This document shows positions 33,403-42,151 of a DNA stretch of 64,000 nucleotides, piece by piece (the first letter of the stretch is position 1; the number at the start of each line of letters is the position of its first letter). The notes below the pieces were generated by a model. It searched no databases. It worked only from the letters and a program-made list of their open reading frames with translations, and had not been told where the DNA came from. This stretch comes from Phytohabitans sp036906915 (GTDB lineage Bacteria; Actinomycetota; Actinomycetes; Mycobacteriales; Micromonosporaceae), in contig NZ_JBAKHX010000023.1 of the NCBI RefSeq assembly GCF_036906915.1, positions 1 through 64,000 on the forward strand, in the 5' to 3' direction. Both the position numbers and the translations under genes were made by a program.

Positions 33403-33478
33403 GATCAAGGGCAAGTCCGTCGATCAAAGACGAACGCACGCGGATCCGAGATCAAACCACGTGCGTTTGCCCTTGATC
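33403..33478 (+). repeat. 76-bp GATC-rich palindromic repeat, copy D
   Basis: Same orientation as B and E, inverted relative to C, which ends 307 bp before it. Starts GATCAAGGGCAAGTCCGTC; core 33422-33478 ends TGCGTTTGCCCTTGATC. Five GATC sites. The left core arm has decayed (AAAGACGAACGCACGCGG) while the right arm is intact. Confidence 0.82.
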
Positions 33479-33505
33479 GACGGAAGAGGGCGGCCCGGCT
33501 GGGCC

Positions 33506-33540
33506 GGGGCGGCGGGGCGGGCGGGCGGGGGCGGGCGGGG
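33506..33540 (+). other. G-run tract, possible G-quadruplex
   Basis: Seven runs of three or more G in 35 bp, ending at the stop codon of the next minus-strand gene. It directly follows repeat copy D, as the GC tandem repeat follows copy B. Confidence 0.55.
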
Positions 33541-34410
33541 TTACAGGTGGGCGATGGTGCGGATGATTTCGGCGTAGAAGTTGCCCTCGATGCTGCGGAA
33601 CAGGGCGAACTCCTGCCCCGGGTTGCCGAAGAACGGCCGCAGCGTCCACGCGAGCTGCGTGCCCACGAAGCCGAACAGCAGGATCCAGATGTACAGCAGC
33701 GTCATGCTCGCCGGCCGCTGCTCGCCCGCGGGCCGCTGGGGGCGGGGCGCGTACGACTGGAACTGGGGCGGCGGCGGAGCCACCGGCAGCGCCGCGACGG
33801 GCGTCGGAGCGGCCACTGTGGACGCGCTGTCACCGTTGGCCGCGACCGCGACGAGCGCCGGCTCGGGCACGGACTCGACGGGTGCCGCCGGGGCAGGAGC
33901 CGCGGGCTTCAACAGGCCGGCCTCGTTGAGCACCTGCATGCCGCCGGTCAGGAACCGCAGCCCCACCAACGCCGACAGCGTGAGGATCGCGACGTTGAGC
34001 AGCTTGAAGAAGCCGTAGTCCGGTGCTGTGATCAGGAAGAAGAGGCTGATCGGCGCGAACGCCAATGCCAGCATCGCGGTGACTGTAATCGCCGTCATCA
34101 CCAGCGCGAGCGACTGCCGCACCGAAAGCCGGGCGCCGAAGACCAGGTTGAACAGGTACAGAGTCGGCAGGCAGATCGCGAGCGTGACGAGGAAGAGCAG
34201 CGGAAGCTTGACGGCTGACGTGACCGCCATCAGTACACTGTGGAACGAGCCGAGCACCGCGCCGTACGCGGCAAGGGCGATGGCCGAGCTGGCCAACATG
34301 TTGACCGTGAGGCTGTTGAGGTCGCGCTCGGCGACGATCTGCTGCCAGATGCTCTGCCGGTCGCGCAGGATGCGCTCGATGACCAGTACTCCGGAACCGT
34401 TGGCCGACAC
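33541..34410 (-). CDS. Yip1-like polytopic membrane protein
   Basis: 289 residues. Five hydrophobic segments in the first 160 residues and one near 235-255, with an Ala/Pro-rich loop (about 165-230) between. The first 60 residues (RDRQSIWQQIVAERDLNSLTVNMLASSAIALAAYG) match a family often labelled Yip1-like or, misleadingly, 'WH2 domain-containing' in actinomycete genomes. GTG start with AAAGGA upstream, inside GGAAAGG/CCTTTCC symmetry. No biochemical role is known. Confidence 0.72.
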   Translation of the reverse strand: MSANGSGVLVIERILRDRQSIWQQIVAERDLNSLTVNMLASSAIALAAYGAVLGSFHSVLMAVTSAVKLPLLFLVTLAICLPTLYLFNLVFGARLSVRQSLALVMTAITVTAMLALAFAPISLFFLITAPDYGFFKLLNVAILTLSALVGLRFLTGGMQVLNEAGLLKPAAPAPAAPVESVPEPALVAVAANGDSASTVAAPTPVAALPVAPPPPQFQSYAPRPQRPAGEQRPASMTLLYIWILLFGFVGTQLAWTLRPFFGNPGQEFALFRSIEGNFYAEIIRTIAHL

Positions 34411-34464
34411 AGGAAAGGTCCTTTCCGTCAGGACAGTGTCGGAGACGGTAGAGCACCGGGCGGG

Positions 34465-35763
34465 CTAGCGCCACCCCACATCGATGCGGTCGCCGCGCTC
34501 ATCGAAGAAGTGCAAGGCGTCCATACGTACCGAAATAGCAAGAGGATGCCCCGATGACACCGCCGGATACGGCGCCAGCCGGACCGCCAGTTCCGCCGGA
34601 CGGCGGTGGTGGCGTCCGGGGTCGCTGAGCACGCTGGTGCTGCCGGACGCCTCATCGCTGCGTGCGCGCGGCTCGCCACGCCCGGTCAATCGCTGCACGA
34701 CGTGGCCGAAGCGGCGGAACCGGCTGGACCCGCTCGTGGGCTCGGACGCCGCGCCGCCTATGTCGTCGACCACGATGGCCGTGGCGCCGATGTCGAGAAA
34801 CGCCAGCGACTCGTGGCCATGGTGTTCGAGATACCGGATGCGGCCCTGGAGCACATCGCCCGGCGTGCCGGGTACCACCGGGGTGAGCGCCTCGGCCCGC
34901 ATGCCCACGATGATCCGCTCACCGTGGTAGTGCGCGACCGCGCGCGCCCGGATGTCGTCCCATGGCAGGTAGAGCGCCTGCTCGCCGAAGTTGAGGGCGA
35001 CGTACCGGTCGAGGTGCACATAGACGGAGGCTTCGAGCAGGTTCATCCGCGGGCTGCCCAGGAACGCTGCGACGTAGAGGGTCGCGGGTCGCCCGTACAC
35101 CTGGGTGGGTGTGCCGACGTCCTGCAGCACGCCCCGCCGCAGGATGGCCACGCGGTCGGCCATGGTCAGCGCCTCGGCCTGGTCGTGCGTCACGTAGATG
35201 GTGCTGACGCCCAGCTCGCGCACCAGGCCGGAGATCTCGGCGCGCAGCTCGGCGCGCAGGCCGCTGTCGAGGTTGGACAGTGGCTCGTCCATGAGGAAGA
35301 GGCCCGGCCGGCGGACGATCGCGCGGCCCATCGCGACGCGCTGGCGCTGGCCGCCGGAGAGCTGGTTGGGCTTGCGGGCGAGCACGTCGCCGATGCCGAG
35401 AGCGCTCGCCACGTCGGCGACCCGCTCACCGCGGGGGCCCTGCTCGACGCCGGAGAGGCGGAGCGGAAACCCGATGTTGTCGCCGACGGTCATGTGCGGG
35501 TACAGAGCGAAGTCCTGGAACACCATGGCGATCCGCCTGTCGCGTGGCGGAAGATCGTTAGCCAGTTCGCCATCGAGTAGTATGGCTCCGCTGGTGGGAT
35601 CTTCGAGGCCGGCTACCATGCGCAGAACGGTCGATTTGCCGCAACCTGACGGCCCGAGGAGCACCATGAACTCGCCGTCGTTGACGTCGAGGTTGACGTT
35701 GTCGACCGCTACCGTTCCGTCGGGAAACACCTTCGTGACGTCTTTGAGCGCGACGGTGGTCAC
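34465..35763 (-). CDS. Orphan MsiK/UgpC-type sugar ABC transporter ATPase
   Basis: 432 residues. Nucleotide-binding domain (about 1-235): Walker A GPSGCGKST, Q-loop VFQDFALYPH, signature LSGGQRQR, Walker B LFLMDEPLSNLD, H-loop THDQ. The C-terminal OB/TOBE regulatory domain is present, with an unusual Arg/Ser-rich insert (about 345-385) before its last strands. The GTG at 35763 has GGGGAGG 5 nt upstream. No permease or binding protein is adjacent, as for Streptomyces MsiK, which serves several sugar transporters. The upstream gap carries AAGCGCTT (35938-35945), a LacI-type half-site core, weak evidence for sugar control. Confidence 0.88.
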   Translation of the reverse strand: MTTVALKDVTKVFPDGTVAVDNVNLDVNDGEFMVLLGPSGCGKSTVLRMVAGLEDPTSGAILLDGELANDLPPRDRRIAMVFQDFALYPHMTVGDNIGFPLRLSGVEQGPRGERVADVASALGIGDVLARKPNQLSGGQRQRVAMGRAIVRRPGLFLMDEPLSNLDSGLRAELRAEISGLVRELGVSTIYVTHDQAEALTMADRVAILRRGVLQDVGTPTQVYGRPATLYVAAFLGSPRMNLLEASVYVHLDRYVALNFGEQALYLPWDDIRARAVAHYHGERIIVGMRAEALTPVVPGTPGDVLQGRIRYLEHHGHESLAFLDIGATAIVVDDIGGAASEPTSGSSRFRRFGHVVQRLTGRGEPRARSDEASGSTSVLSDPGRHHRRPAELAVRLAPYPAVSSGHPLAISVRMDALHFFDERGDRIDVGWR

Positions 35764-35958
35764 CGTCACCTCCCCGCAGCATCGTTGCCGGCCCCCGAAT
35801 AGGTAACTGTGACGAGCGTTACGGCTCTAGCCCATCGGGTAAACGTGCCATGTTGCTGGTGTAACAGGTGATTACCGTCCAGTTCAGACGGCTCTACCCG
35901 ATTGACCAGGTACCCAGCACGGAATAGCGGCACACGAAAGCGCTTAACAATTGGCACA

Positions 35959-35983
35959 GTGGGACCACAGAAAGTGGCCCCAC
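35959..35983. terminator. Hairpin downstream of the GT2-TagF gene
   Basis: GTGGGACCAC and GTGGCCCCAC form a 10-bp stem with one mismatch around AGAAA, 6 bp past the stop codon of the minus-strand gene; no strong U-run. Confidence 0.5.
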
Positions 35984-35989
35984 ATGTAC

Positions 35990-38140
35990 TCAGCGCTCGC
36001 CGAGGAGGACGCGTCGCACGACGTGCTCGGAGGCGTGACCGTCGTCGCGGTGGCAGAAGCGCCGCCGGAAGTCGGCCCGCGCCTTGGCCGCCGCGTCGCT
36101 CTCGTACGAGCCCGACCGGAAGACGTCGAGCAGGTCGGGGAAGGTCAGCGCCACCGCGCCCGGCGGCTCCTCGGTTACGTCGAAGTACACGCCGCGGACC
36201 AGCTTGTACTGCAACCAGTCGGGCGCGTAGATGACGATCGGCCGGTCGAGCACGCCATAGTCGAACATGACAGAGGAGTAGTCGGTGACCAGCACGTCGG
36301 AGACGAGGTACAGCTCCTCGACCGACGGGTACGCGGACATGTCCTGCACCCGCTCGCGCCCGCCAGCGGCGAACGGCCCGCCCTGACGGTCGCGGAAGTA
36401 GTGGCTGCGCACCAGCAGCCGGGTGTTCGGCCCCATCGCCTCGACGAACTCGTCGACGTCGAACGGCGGCGCGTACCCGGGCCGGTGCTCGCGGTGCGTC
36501 GGCGCGTACAGCACGACCTTCTCGCCCGGCGCGATGCCGAGCTTGCGCCGCAACTGGGCGACCTCGTCGGGCGTGGCCTTGACCAGCCGGTCGTTGCGCG
36601 GGTACCCGGTCTCCAGCGTCTGGTAGTCGCACGGGTACGCCCGTTCCCACATCTGCGTGGTGAACGTGTTGGCGGTGACGCTGAAGTCCCAGCGGTCGGC
36701 GCGCGCCATCTGCGCCTCGAAGTCCGGGTCTTCGACGCCGCCCATGTAGGCCCGCTGGTCGACGCCCATCACCTTGAGCGGCGTGCCGTGGTGGGTCATC
36801 ACGTGCACCGCGCCGGGCCGCTTCCGCACGAAGTCCGGCCAGTTCACGTTGTTGATCATCCAGCGGGCGCGAGCCAGTGTGCGGTAGTACTTCATCGTGC
36901 CGGCCACCACGTAGTCGACGCCCTGCGGCATCGTGTCGGCCTTGTCGCGACGGACCACCCAGACGCCCCGCACGTCCGGCGCGAGCTCGCGGCCCTTCTC
37001 GTAGACGGCGGCGGGGTTGCACGACATCCCGCGGTACCAGTAGGCGGCGTAGACGGCCAGCTTCCGGTCCATCGGCAGGAGCATCTCGGCCCGGTAGTAC
37101 GACTCGTAGACGAGGTCGCGGGCCGCCTTGACCACCGTGCGCGCGTTCTTGCGCACCTTCTGGTACAGCCGGTAGGCGACCCGCATCGAATGGAACGTGC
37201 GTTGCCGGCCCTTCGCGACCAGCCGGTGCTTGACACCTTCCATGCCCTCGGGCACGGGGTAGCCGCCCGCCGGCAGGTACCGGTGGTAGTGGTCGTACAT
37301 CTCCTGGAAGAACTTGCCGCGCAGGTGGCGGGGGATGCGCTCCTCGTTGCCGCGCACCATCAGGAAGTGCCACATCATCCGGCGGAACAGCAGCGGCCGC
37401 AGCTCGGCCGCGCCCGGCCAGGAGTCGTCGAGCGATTCGAACACCTGCGCCCAGTTCGGGAAGATGGCGAAATGCCCGTCGCTGAGCGTCTTGGTGGCCG
37501 CACCCTGCCGGCGCTGGCGGTAGTAGACGCAGACCTTGTCGAGCAGGCTGATCCGGTCGGCGGCGGCCAGCAGCTCGTACGTGTAGGGCACATCCTCGTA
37601 CCAGCCGGAGCGGAACTGGAAGCCCACCTTGTTGAGCAGCGACCGGCGAACGATCTTGTTCCACGGTACGTGGAGGATCTCGATGGTCTCCGGCCACTCA
37701 TGCAGCGCGAAGACCTTCGGCGCCAGGTGGAACCGGCGACCGATCCAGCTCGGCCGGAACTTGCCCTCCCACGAGACCTTGGCGTGATCGACGATCAGCA
37801 CGTCGGCGTCGGTGGCGCGCAGGCGATTGGCGATCGAGCGCAGCGATTCCGGCGCCAGCCAGTCGTCGCTGTCGACGAACCACACGTACTCGCCGGTGGC
37901 CTCCGCCACACCGAGGTTGCGAGCCGGGCCCTGCCCCTGGTTAGTCTCCTGTGTGATCACCCGCAGCCGTGGATCGCGGGCGGCGTATTCGGCCAGGATC
38001 TCACCGCTGCTGTCGGGCGAGCAGTCGTCGATCGCGATCACCTCAATGTCGGTGAACGTCTGATCGAGGATCGAGTCCAGGCACTCGCGCAGGTAGCCCT
38101 GCACCCGGTAGACGGGAATGACGAGGCTGAGCAGGGTCAT
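35990..38140 (-). CDS. GT2 glycosyltransferase - CDP-glycerol glycerophosphotransferase fusion
   Basis: 716 residues. The N-terminal GT2 domain (about 1-240) shows VIPVYRVQGYL, DDCSPDSS and VDSDDW. The C-terminal TagF-like domain (about 350-700) shows MTHHGTPLKVMG, TGYPRNDRL, VLYAPTHREH and VTDYSSVMFDY. This architecture builds or extends poly(glycerol phosphate)-type wall teichoic acid and adds a sugar. It sits behind an ABC-2 export pair, and all genes run on the minus strand. Which residues are polymerised cannot be deduced. Confidence 0.9.
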   Translation of the reverse strand: MTLLSLVIPVYRVQGYLRECLDSILDQTFTDIEVIAIDDCSPDSSGEILAEYAARDPRLRVITQETNQGQGPARNLGVAEATGEYVWFVDSDDWLAPESLRSIANRLRATDADVLIVDHAKVSWEGKFRPSWIGRRFHLAPKVFALHEWPETIEILHVPWNKIVRRSLLNKVGFQFRSGWYEDVPYTYELLAAADRISLLDKVCVYYRQRRQGAATKTLSDGHFAIFPNWAQVFESLDDSWPGAAELRPLLFRRMMWHFLMVRGNEERIPRHLRGKFFQEMYDHYHRYLPAGGYPVPEGMEGVKHRLVAKGRQRTFHSMRVAYRLYQKVRKNARTVVKAARDLVYESYYRAEMLLPMDRKLAVYAAYWYRGMSCNPAAVYEKGRELAPDVRGVWVVRRDKADTMPQGVDYVVAGTMKYYRTLARARWMINNVNWPDFVRKRPGAVHVMTHHGTPLKVMGVDQRAYMGGVEDPDFEAQMARADRWDFSVTANTFTTQMWERAYPCDYQTLETGYPRNDRLVKATPDEVAQLRRKLGIAPGEKVVLYAPTHREHRPGYAPPFDVDEFVEAMGPNTRLLVRSHYFRDRQGGPFAAGGRERVQDMSAYPSVEELYLVSDVLVTDYSSVMFDYGVLDRPIVIYAPDWLQYKLVRGVYFDVTEEPPGAVALTFPDLLDVFRSGSYESDAAAKARADFRRRFCHRDDGHASEHVVRRVLLGER

Positions 38141-38187
38141 GTATCGCGTCCTTCGTAGCCGCCACGGGAACCGGTGGTGAACACAGC

Positions 38188-39984
38188 CTATCGAGAAGGC
38201 TGTCCCGATCTTCCGGGAAGGGCCCAGGTTCGTACGACATCTGACAGCAACACCACGGCGAGGTACGTCGTTAATGCGCCAAACACGACGGTGGCGAAGC
38301 CGGAAGCGGCTCCGATCGCCAGGACCAGCATCCGCCCGTCCCAGCCGAGGCTGAGCCAGTGCAGCGGTGGTGCGCCGAGCCGCTTCTCCAGCCGGGCCGT
38401 CAGGTCATAGTGGTGCAGCGCCAGCACCATCAGCAGGCCGTACACGAGCGACCGCGGCACCTCGAACGCCGCGCCGACCGCGATCACGAAGAGGAACTCG
38501 ACGGCCCGCAGGGCGGCCGGCACCAGCCAGTCGAGCGCGCCCTCGTGCGGCGCGGCAGCGGGCAGCCCGGCCACCAGCACGAGCGCCACGGCCGCGGCGA
38601 GCACGCTCCACCTGTTGATCTCATCCGGGACCAGTAGCAGGGCGGCCGCGCCGAGCGCGGCCACGACGGCCGCCGCCAGCGGCGGGATGGACCGCCGGCC
38701 GAGGAACCGGGCCGGCACGCCGTCGTCGCGATAGCGGGTCGTGTTGACCGTCGCCAGCACCGGCACGCGCATCGCGCGCGCTCGCATCGTGCGCAGAAGC
38801 AGGGTGTACGCGGCCGCGAGCCCGCCCCACGCGAGCACCGCCAGCAGCGCCACCCGCTGATCGAACAGCGCCGCCGCGAGCGCCAGGACCGCCCACCGCT
38901 CGCCGATGGGAAAGACGACCGTGCGCTTGAGCCAGTACGCGATCGAGCCCTGGTCGGCCTGCACCCGGTTGGAGAGCGAGCTGAGCCGCCCAGTTGCCGC
39001 CGCCGAGCGTGACGCCGCCTCGTCGTGGAGGGCGCCGTACCAGGTGTCGGTCTTGTGCCGCACGGTCTGCAGGGTCAGCGCGGCGATCGCCAGTGCCCAG
39101 CCGTCGCCGAGGTCGGTCCGGGTCGCCCCGATCGCCAGACCCGCATAGACGACGTACTCCTTGGCGCGGTCGGCCATTGTGTCCAGCCAGCCGCCGAACG
39201 CGCTGAAGTGCCGCGTGTACCGCGCCACCTGGCCGTCGACGCAGTCCAGCACGAAGCCCAGGTAGAGCAGCACCGCGCCGGCCACGAGCGCGGGCCGGCC
39301 ACCCGCGGCGAAGAGTGCCGCCGCGGCGACCGCGAACGCGACCGAGATCGCCGTGACCGCGCTCGGTCCGAGCCCCAGCCGGGCCGACCAGCGGGTCAGC
39401 CACGGCGACCAGGTGCTCACGAAGTACGTGGCGAAGAAGTCGTCTTTCTCCTTGACCGCGAGGCGCAGCTCGGCGGTGTCGGAGTCGACCGCGGCCACCT
39501 TGGCCTCGGCGGCCGCCCGATCGGACGGCGTACTGGCCCGGGTCGCCACGAGCAGGCGTACCCGCTGGGTGAAAATCGTGGTCCCGGTGCCGAACAGGGC
39601 CGCGGGCAGCGCGTCGAGCCCGCCCGGCGTCGCCCCTCGCGCGGCCGCGACCAGGGCGGGAAGGTCATCGGCGCCCACGCGGAGAGCGCCACCGAAGGCG
39701 GCGGTCGGCGGGCCCGGCACCAGCCGGCCGCGCTCCTCGCGCACGTCGGCGGCGCCTTCCGGGAGCAACAGGGCCACGGTCGGCCCGACCGGACTCGTCG
39801 CGAGATGCCTGAATACCGCGGTGTGCGCCACCACGTCGTCGGCGCACAGCAGCAACGGCTCCTCGGCGGCGCTGGCCACCTTTGCCAACCCGTCGAGGTC
39901 GGTGACGTTGACCGCGTCACGGGCACCCGCGGCGCGGAGCTGATCAGCGAGTTCCGGCCGTTCGCCGACGACTACTCCAAGCAT
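38188..39984 (-). CDS. CDP-alcohol phosphatidyltransferase with C-terminal DUF5941 region
   Basis: 598 residues. Residues 1 to about 150 resemble a degenerate nucleotidyltransferase-like fold (VVVGERPELADQLRAAG, LLLCADDVVAHTAV). A membrane CDP-alcohol phosphatidyltransferase domain follows (about 185-330) with the diagnostic DCVDGQVAR...GGWLDTMADR, matching D-x2-DG-x2-AR-x8-G-x3-D-x3-D. The last about 180 residues form another membrane block of the DUF5941 type. It would transfer a phospho-alcohol such as phospho-inositol or phospho-glycerol to a lipid or polymer precursor. It overlaps the ABC ATPase gene by 1 bp (TGATG). Confidence 0.86.
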   Translation of the reverse strand: MLGVVVGERPELADQLRAAGARDAVNVTDLDGLAKVASAAEEPLLLCADDVVAHTAVFRHLATSPVGPTVALLLPEGAADVREERGRLVPGPPTAAFGGALRVGADDLPALVAAARGATPGGLDALPAALFGTGTTIFTQRVRLLVATRASTPSDRAAAEAKVAAVDSDTAELRLAVKEKDDFFATYFVSTWSPWLTRWSARLGLGPSAVTAISVAFAVAAAALFAAGGRPALVAGAVLLYLGFVLDCVDGQVARYTRHFSAFGGWLDTMADRAKEYVVYAGLAIGATRTDLGDGWALAIAALTLQTVRHKTDTWYGALHDEAASRSAAATGRLSSLSNRVQADQGSIAYWLKRTVVFPIGERWAVLALAAALFDQRVALLAVLAWGGLAAAYTLLLRTMRARAMRVPVLATVNTTRYRDDGVPARFLGRRSIPPLAAAVVAALGAAALLLVPDEINRWSVLAAAVALVLVAGLPAAAPHEGALDWLVPAALRAVEFLFVIAVGAAFEVPRSLVYGLLMVLALHHYDLTARLEKRLGAPPLHWLSLGWDGRMLVLAIGAASGFATVVFGALTTYLAVVLLSDVVRTWALPGRSGQPSR

Positions 39985-40730
39985 CAGCGACGGGCGCCCG
40001 CGTTGTACGCGCCGAGGGCCTCGGTGACCGTACCGTCGATCTTGAGAAGACCGCCGTCGAAGTACAGTCCGCGCTTGCAGAACCGGGTCAGGTCACCTTC
40101 GTTGTGGGAGACCAGCACTAGCGTGCGACCCTCGGCCAGCAGCCGTTCCATGGTCGCGTAGCACTTCTTGCGGAACTCCGCGTCGCCCACCGCCAGCACC
40201 TCGTCGACCAACAGGATCGGGTGCGCGAGCTGCGAGATGATCGAGAAGCCGAGCCGCACCTTCATGCCGGACGAATAGTGCCGCACTGGCGTGTCGATGG
40301 CCTTTTCGACCTGGTCGCCGGCGAACGCGATGATCTCGCTGAACTTCCGCTTCAACTCGTTGGGCGTGAGCCCGTGCAGCGACCCGACGAGGTGCACGTT
40401 TTCGCGACCGGTGAGGTCGTTGGAGAACCCCGCCGACAGCTCCAGCAGCGGCGCCACCGCACCCCGTACCTTGATCGAGCCCTCGTCGGGGATCAGCACA
40501 CCCGCGATCAGCCGGAGCATCGTGCTCTTGCCGGTGCCGTTGCGCCCGATGACACCGATCGCTTCGCCCGGCTGTACGTCGTACGTCACGTGCCGCAGCG
40601 GCCAGAACTCGTCACCGCGCGGCTGCCGGCCACCGCGGTGGATGATCATCTCGCGCAGCCGCAACTGCCGGCGCCGGTTTCTCACGAACCGGATGCCGAG
40701 ATCACGGGCCTCGATAATGGGCTGGGACAC
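39984..40730 (-). CDS. Polysaccharide/teichoic acid export ABC ATPase (TagH/Wzt type)
   Basis: 248 residues. Walker A GRNGTGKST, late signature YSSGMKVRLGFSI and Walker B ILLVDEVLAVGD, the pattern specific to TagH/Wzt/RfbE export ATPases. There is no C-terminal carbohydrate-recognition domain. GTG start, 8 bp after the permease gene; it ends by overlapping the phosphatidyltransferase gene. It energises export of the polymer made by the neighbouring GT2-TagF enzyme. Confidence 0.93.
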   Translation of the reverse strand: MSQPIIEARDLGIRFVRNRRRQLRLREMIIHRGGRQPRGDEFWPLRHVTYDVQPGEAIGVIGRNGTGKSTMLRLIAGVLIPDEGSIKVRGAVAPLLELSAGFSNDLTGRENVHLVGSLHGLTPNELKRKFSEIIAFAGDQVEKAIDTPVRHYSSGMKVRLGFSIISQLAHPILLVDEVLAVGDAEFRKKCYATMERLLAEGRTLVLVSHNEGDLTRFCKRGLYFDGGLLKIDGTVTEALGAYNAGARR

Positions 40731-40738
40731 GGCCCCCC

Positions 40739-41548
40739 TCAGAGCTCCTTCAGAACGGCCGGCTCAAGGTTACGGAAGACCCACCAGCCGATGAGCAGGG
40801 ACACCAGGCTGCCCACCGCGGCGATGATCGTCAAGCGCAGGTCGAACTCAGCCGGGTACCACACCGCGTGATGCAGCTGGAAGATCCCGACCAGCGGATT
40901 CAGGTCGTACAGCCACTTCACCCAACCGGGCATCGACGAATTCTGCACCAGCGCGAGCGGGTAGATGATCGGCGTCGCGTAGAACAGCACCCGGGTCAGC
41001 AGCCGCATGAACCGCTCGACATCGCGCAGCAGCACGTTGAGCGAGGAGAGCAGCAGCGAGACGCCGACCAGCAGCGCCGCCTGGATCAGAATGGCCAGCG
41101 GCAGCGCGAGCATCGACCAGCGCAGCTTGAACTCGCCGAAAATGATCGCCAGAATCACCAGGATCGGCAGCCCGGCGACATATTCCGCGAAGCGACCGAT
41201 CACCCGGCCGATCGGGAAGACCTCGCGCGGCACCTTCATCGTGGTGATCAGCCGGGCCTGGCCGGTGAGCGCGCTGGTCGCCTCGGAAATGGCCGAGTTC
41301 GTCCACATCCAGGCGAAGATGCCGGTTATGAGGAAGAGCGGGTACGAGTCCTTGGCGGCGCCCAGGTGGTGACCGGTGTTGTAAAGGACACCGAAGACGA
41401 ACCAGTAGATCAAACCCATCGCGAGCGGCTCAATCAGCGACCACAGGTAGCCCAGGACAGACTGCTGGTACTTGACCGCCAGATCACGTCGAACGAGCAG
41501 GCGCAGCGCGTTGCGATGCGACCACACCGCGACGACACTCGACGTCAC
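40739..41548 (-). CDS. Polysaccharide/teichoic acid export ABC-2 permease (TagG/Wzm type)
   Basis: 269 residues with six hydrophobic helices and the ABC-2 features LVRRDLAVKYQQSVLGYLWSL at the N-terminus and LLRDVERFMRLLTRVLFYATPIIYPL (about residues 175-200, written here as two blocks LLRDVERFMRLL and LFYATPIIYPL). GTG start with GGGAGG upstream. First gene of the teichoic-acid-type operon on the minus strand. Confidence 0.93.
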   Translation of the reverse strand: MTSSVVAVWSHRNALRLLVRRDLAVKYQQSVLGYLWSLIEPLAMGLIYWFVFGVLYNTGHHLGAAKDSYPLFLITGIFAWMWTNSAISEATSALTGQARLITTMKVPREVFPIGRVIGRFAEYVAGLPILVILAIIFGEFKLRWSMLALPLAILIQAALLVGVSLLLSSLNVLLRDVERFMRLLTRVLFYATPIIYPLALVQNSSMPGWVKWLYDLNPLVGIFQLHHAVWYPAEFDLRLTIIAAVGSLVSLLIGWWVFRNLEPAVLKEL

Positions 41549-41889
41549 GGGCGCCTCCCGTTCATCAAAAATCAGAGGAATACACCGCCGCGCGTCAGCG
41601 CTGGGCGCCGCTGGCGGTGCATGGCCCAGCGGAGCTGTCGACGCGGACCGCCTTGACGCGGCTTAGGTTAGCAGCCGGTTAATCCCGGGTGTTAACGCCT
41701 AAACCCACCGCAGCACCCTCGTCGTGATCAGGGCGGGAGTCGGCATGCGGGTCGGGCGTACGGGACGTGCCCTACGGGTACGGGGAGGTGTAATACGCCT
41801 CGCGGCCGAGGGCGGGGCGGCACGCCGTTCGTACGGTGGAAACAGCCGCGGCGAACACCCCGCCGCCCGACGTCAAGGAGTTGACGACC
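41549..41889. other. 341-bp divergent promoter region without a gene
   Basis: Lies between the export permease gene and the PspC-domain gene. It contains TTAGGTTAGCAGCCGGTTAA and GTTAACGCCTAAACC-like AT-richer islands (41661-41705), possible promoter elements for the export operon. Open frames here have shadow composition. I see nothing else. Confidence 0.5.
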
Positions 41890-42093
41890 ATGAGTCGCAA
41901 GCTCGTCCGACCTCGCGACAACCGCATGATCGCCGGCGTGTGTGCCGGTCTCGCGCGCCGCTTTGGCATGTCGGCCGGGATGATGCGCCTGATCTTCCTG
42001 GTGTCGTGCCTGCTGCCGGGGCCGCAGTTCCTCATCTACATCGCGCTGTGGATCGTCCTGCCGAGCGAGGACCGCTACGCCACCGCGCGTTAG
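41890..42093 (+). CDS. Small PspC-domain protein
   Basis: 67 residues, entirely a PspC domain: basic N-terminus (MSRKLVRPRDNRMIAGVCAG), the typical ARRFGMSAGMMRLIF, then one helix (LIFLVSCLLPGPQFLIYIALWIVLP). Related short proteins sit at the membrane in envelope-stress (phage-shock) responses. The ATG is preceded by AAGGAG at about 9 nt; an upstream in-frame ATG lacks support. Located between two envelope-glycan loci. Confidence 0.9.
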   Translation: MSRKLVRPRDNRMIAGVCAGLARRFGMSAGMMRLIFLVSCLLPGPQFLIYIALWIVLPSEDRYATAR

Positions 42094-42151
42094 CCGTGCC
42101 GGATGGCACTCGCTCCCGCCGCTTGGTGCCGTCTGCGGCGGCGCGTGCTGG

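Larger units (their letters stand above)
32891..33540. other. Gene-free 650 bp with MCO operator and repeat copies C and D
   Basis: Holds the dyad 32902-32941, repeat copy C (33020-33095), about 300 bp of unassigned GC-rich DNA, repeat copy D (33403-33478) and a G-run tract (33506-33540). Frames across the middle lack starts and coherent composition. No gene supported. Confidence 0.6.

Noticed and set aside
35935..35949. LacI-type operator around AAGCGCTT upstream of the MsiK-like gene
   Set aside because: Only an 8-bp core palindrome, about 180 bp from the start, with no regulator nearby; too weak to list as a site.
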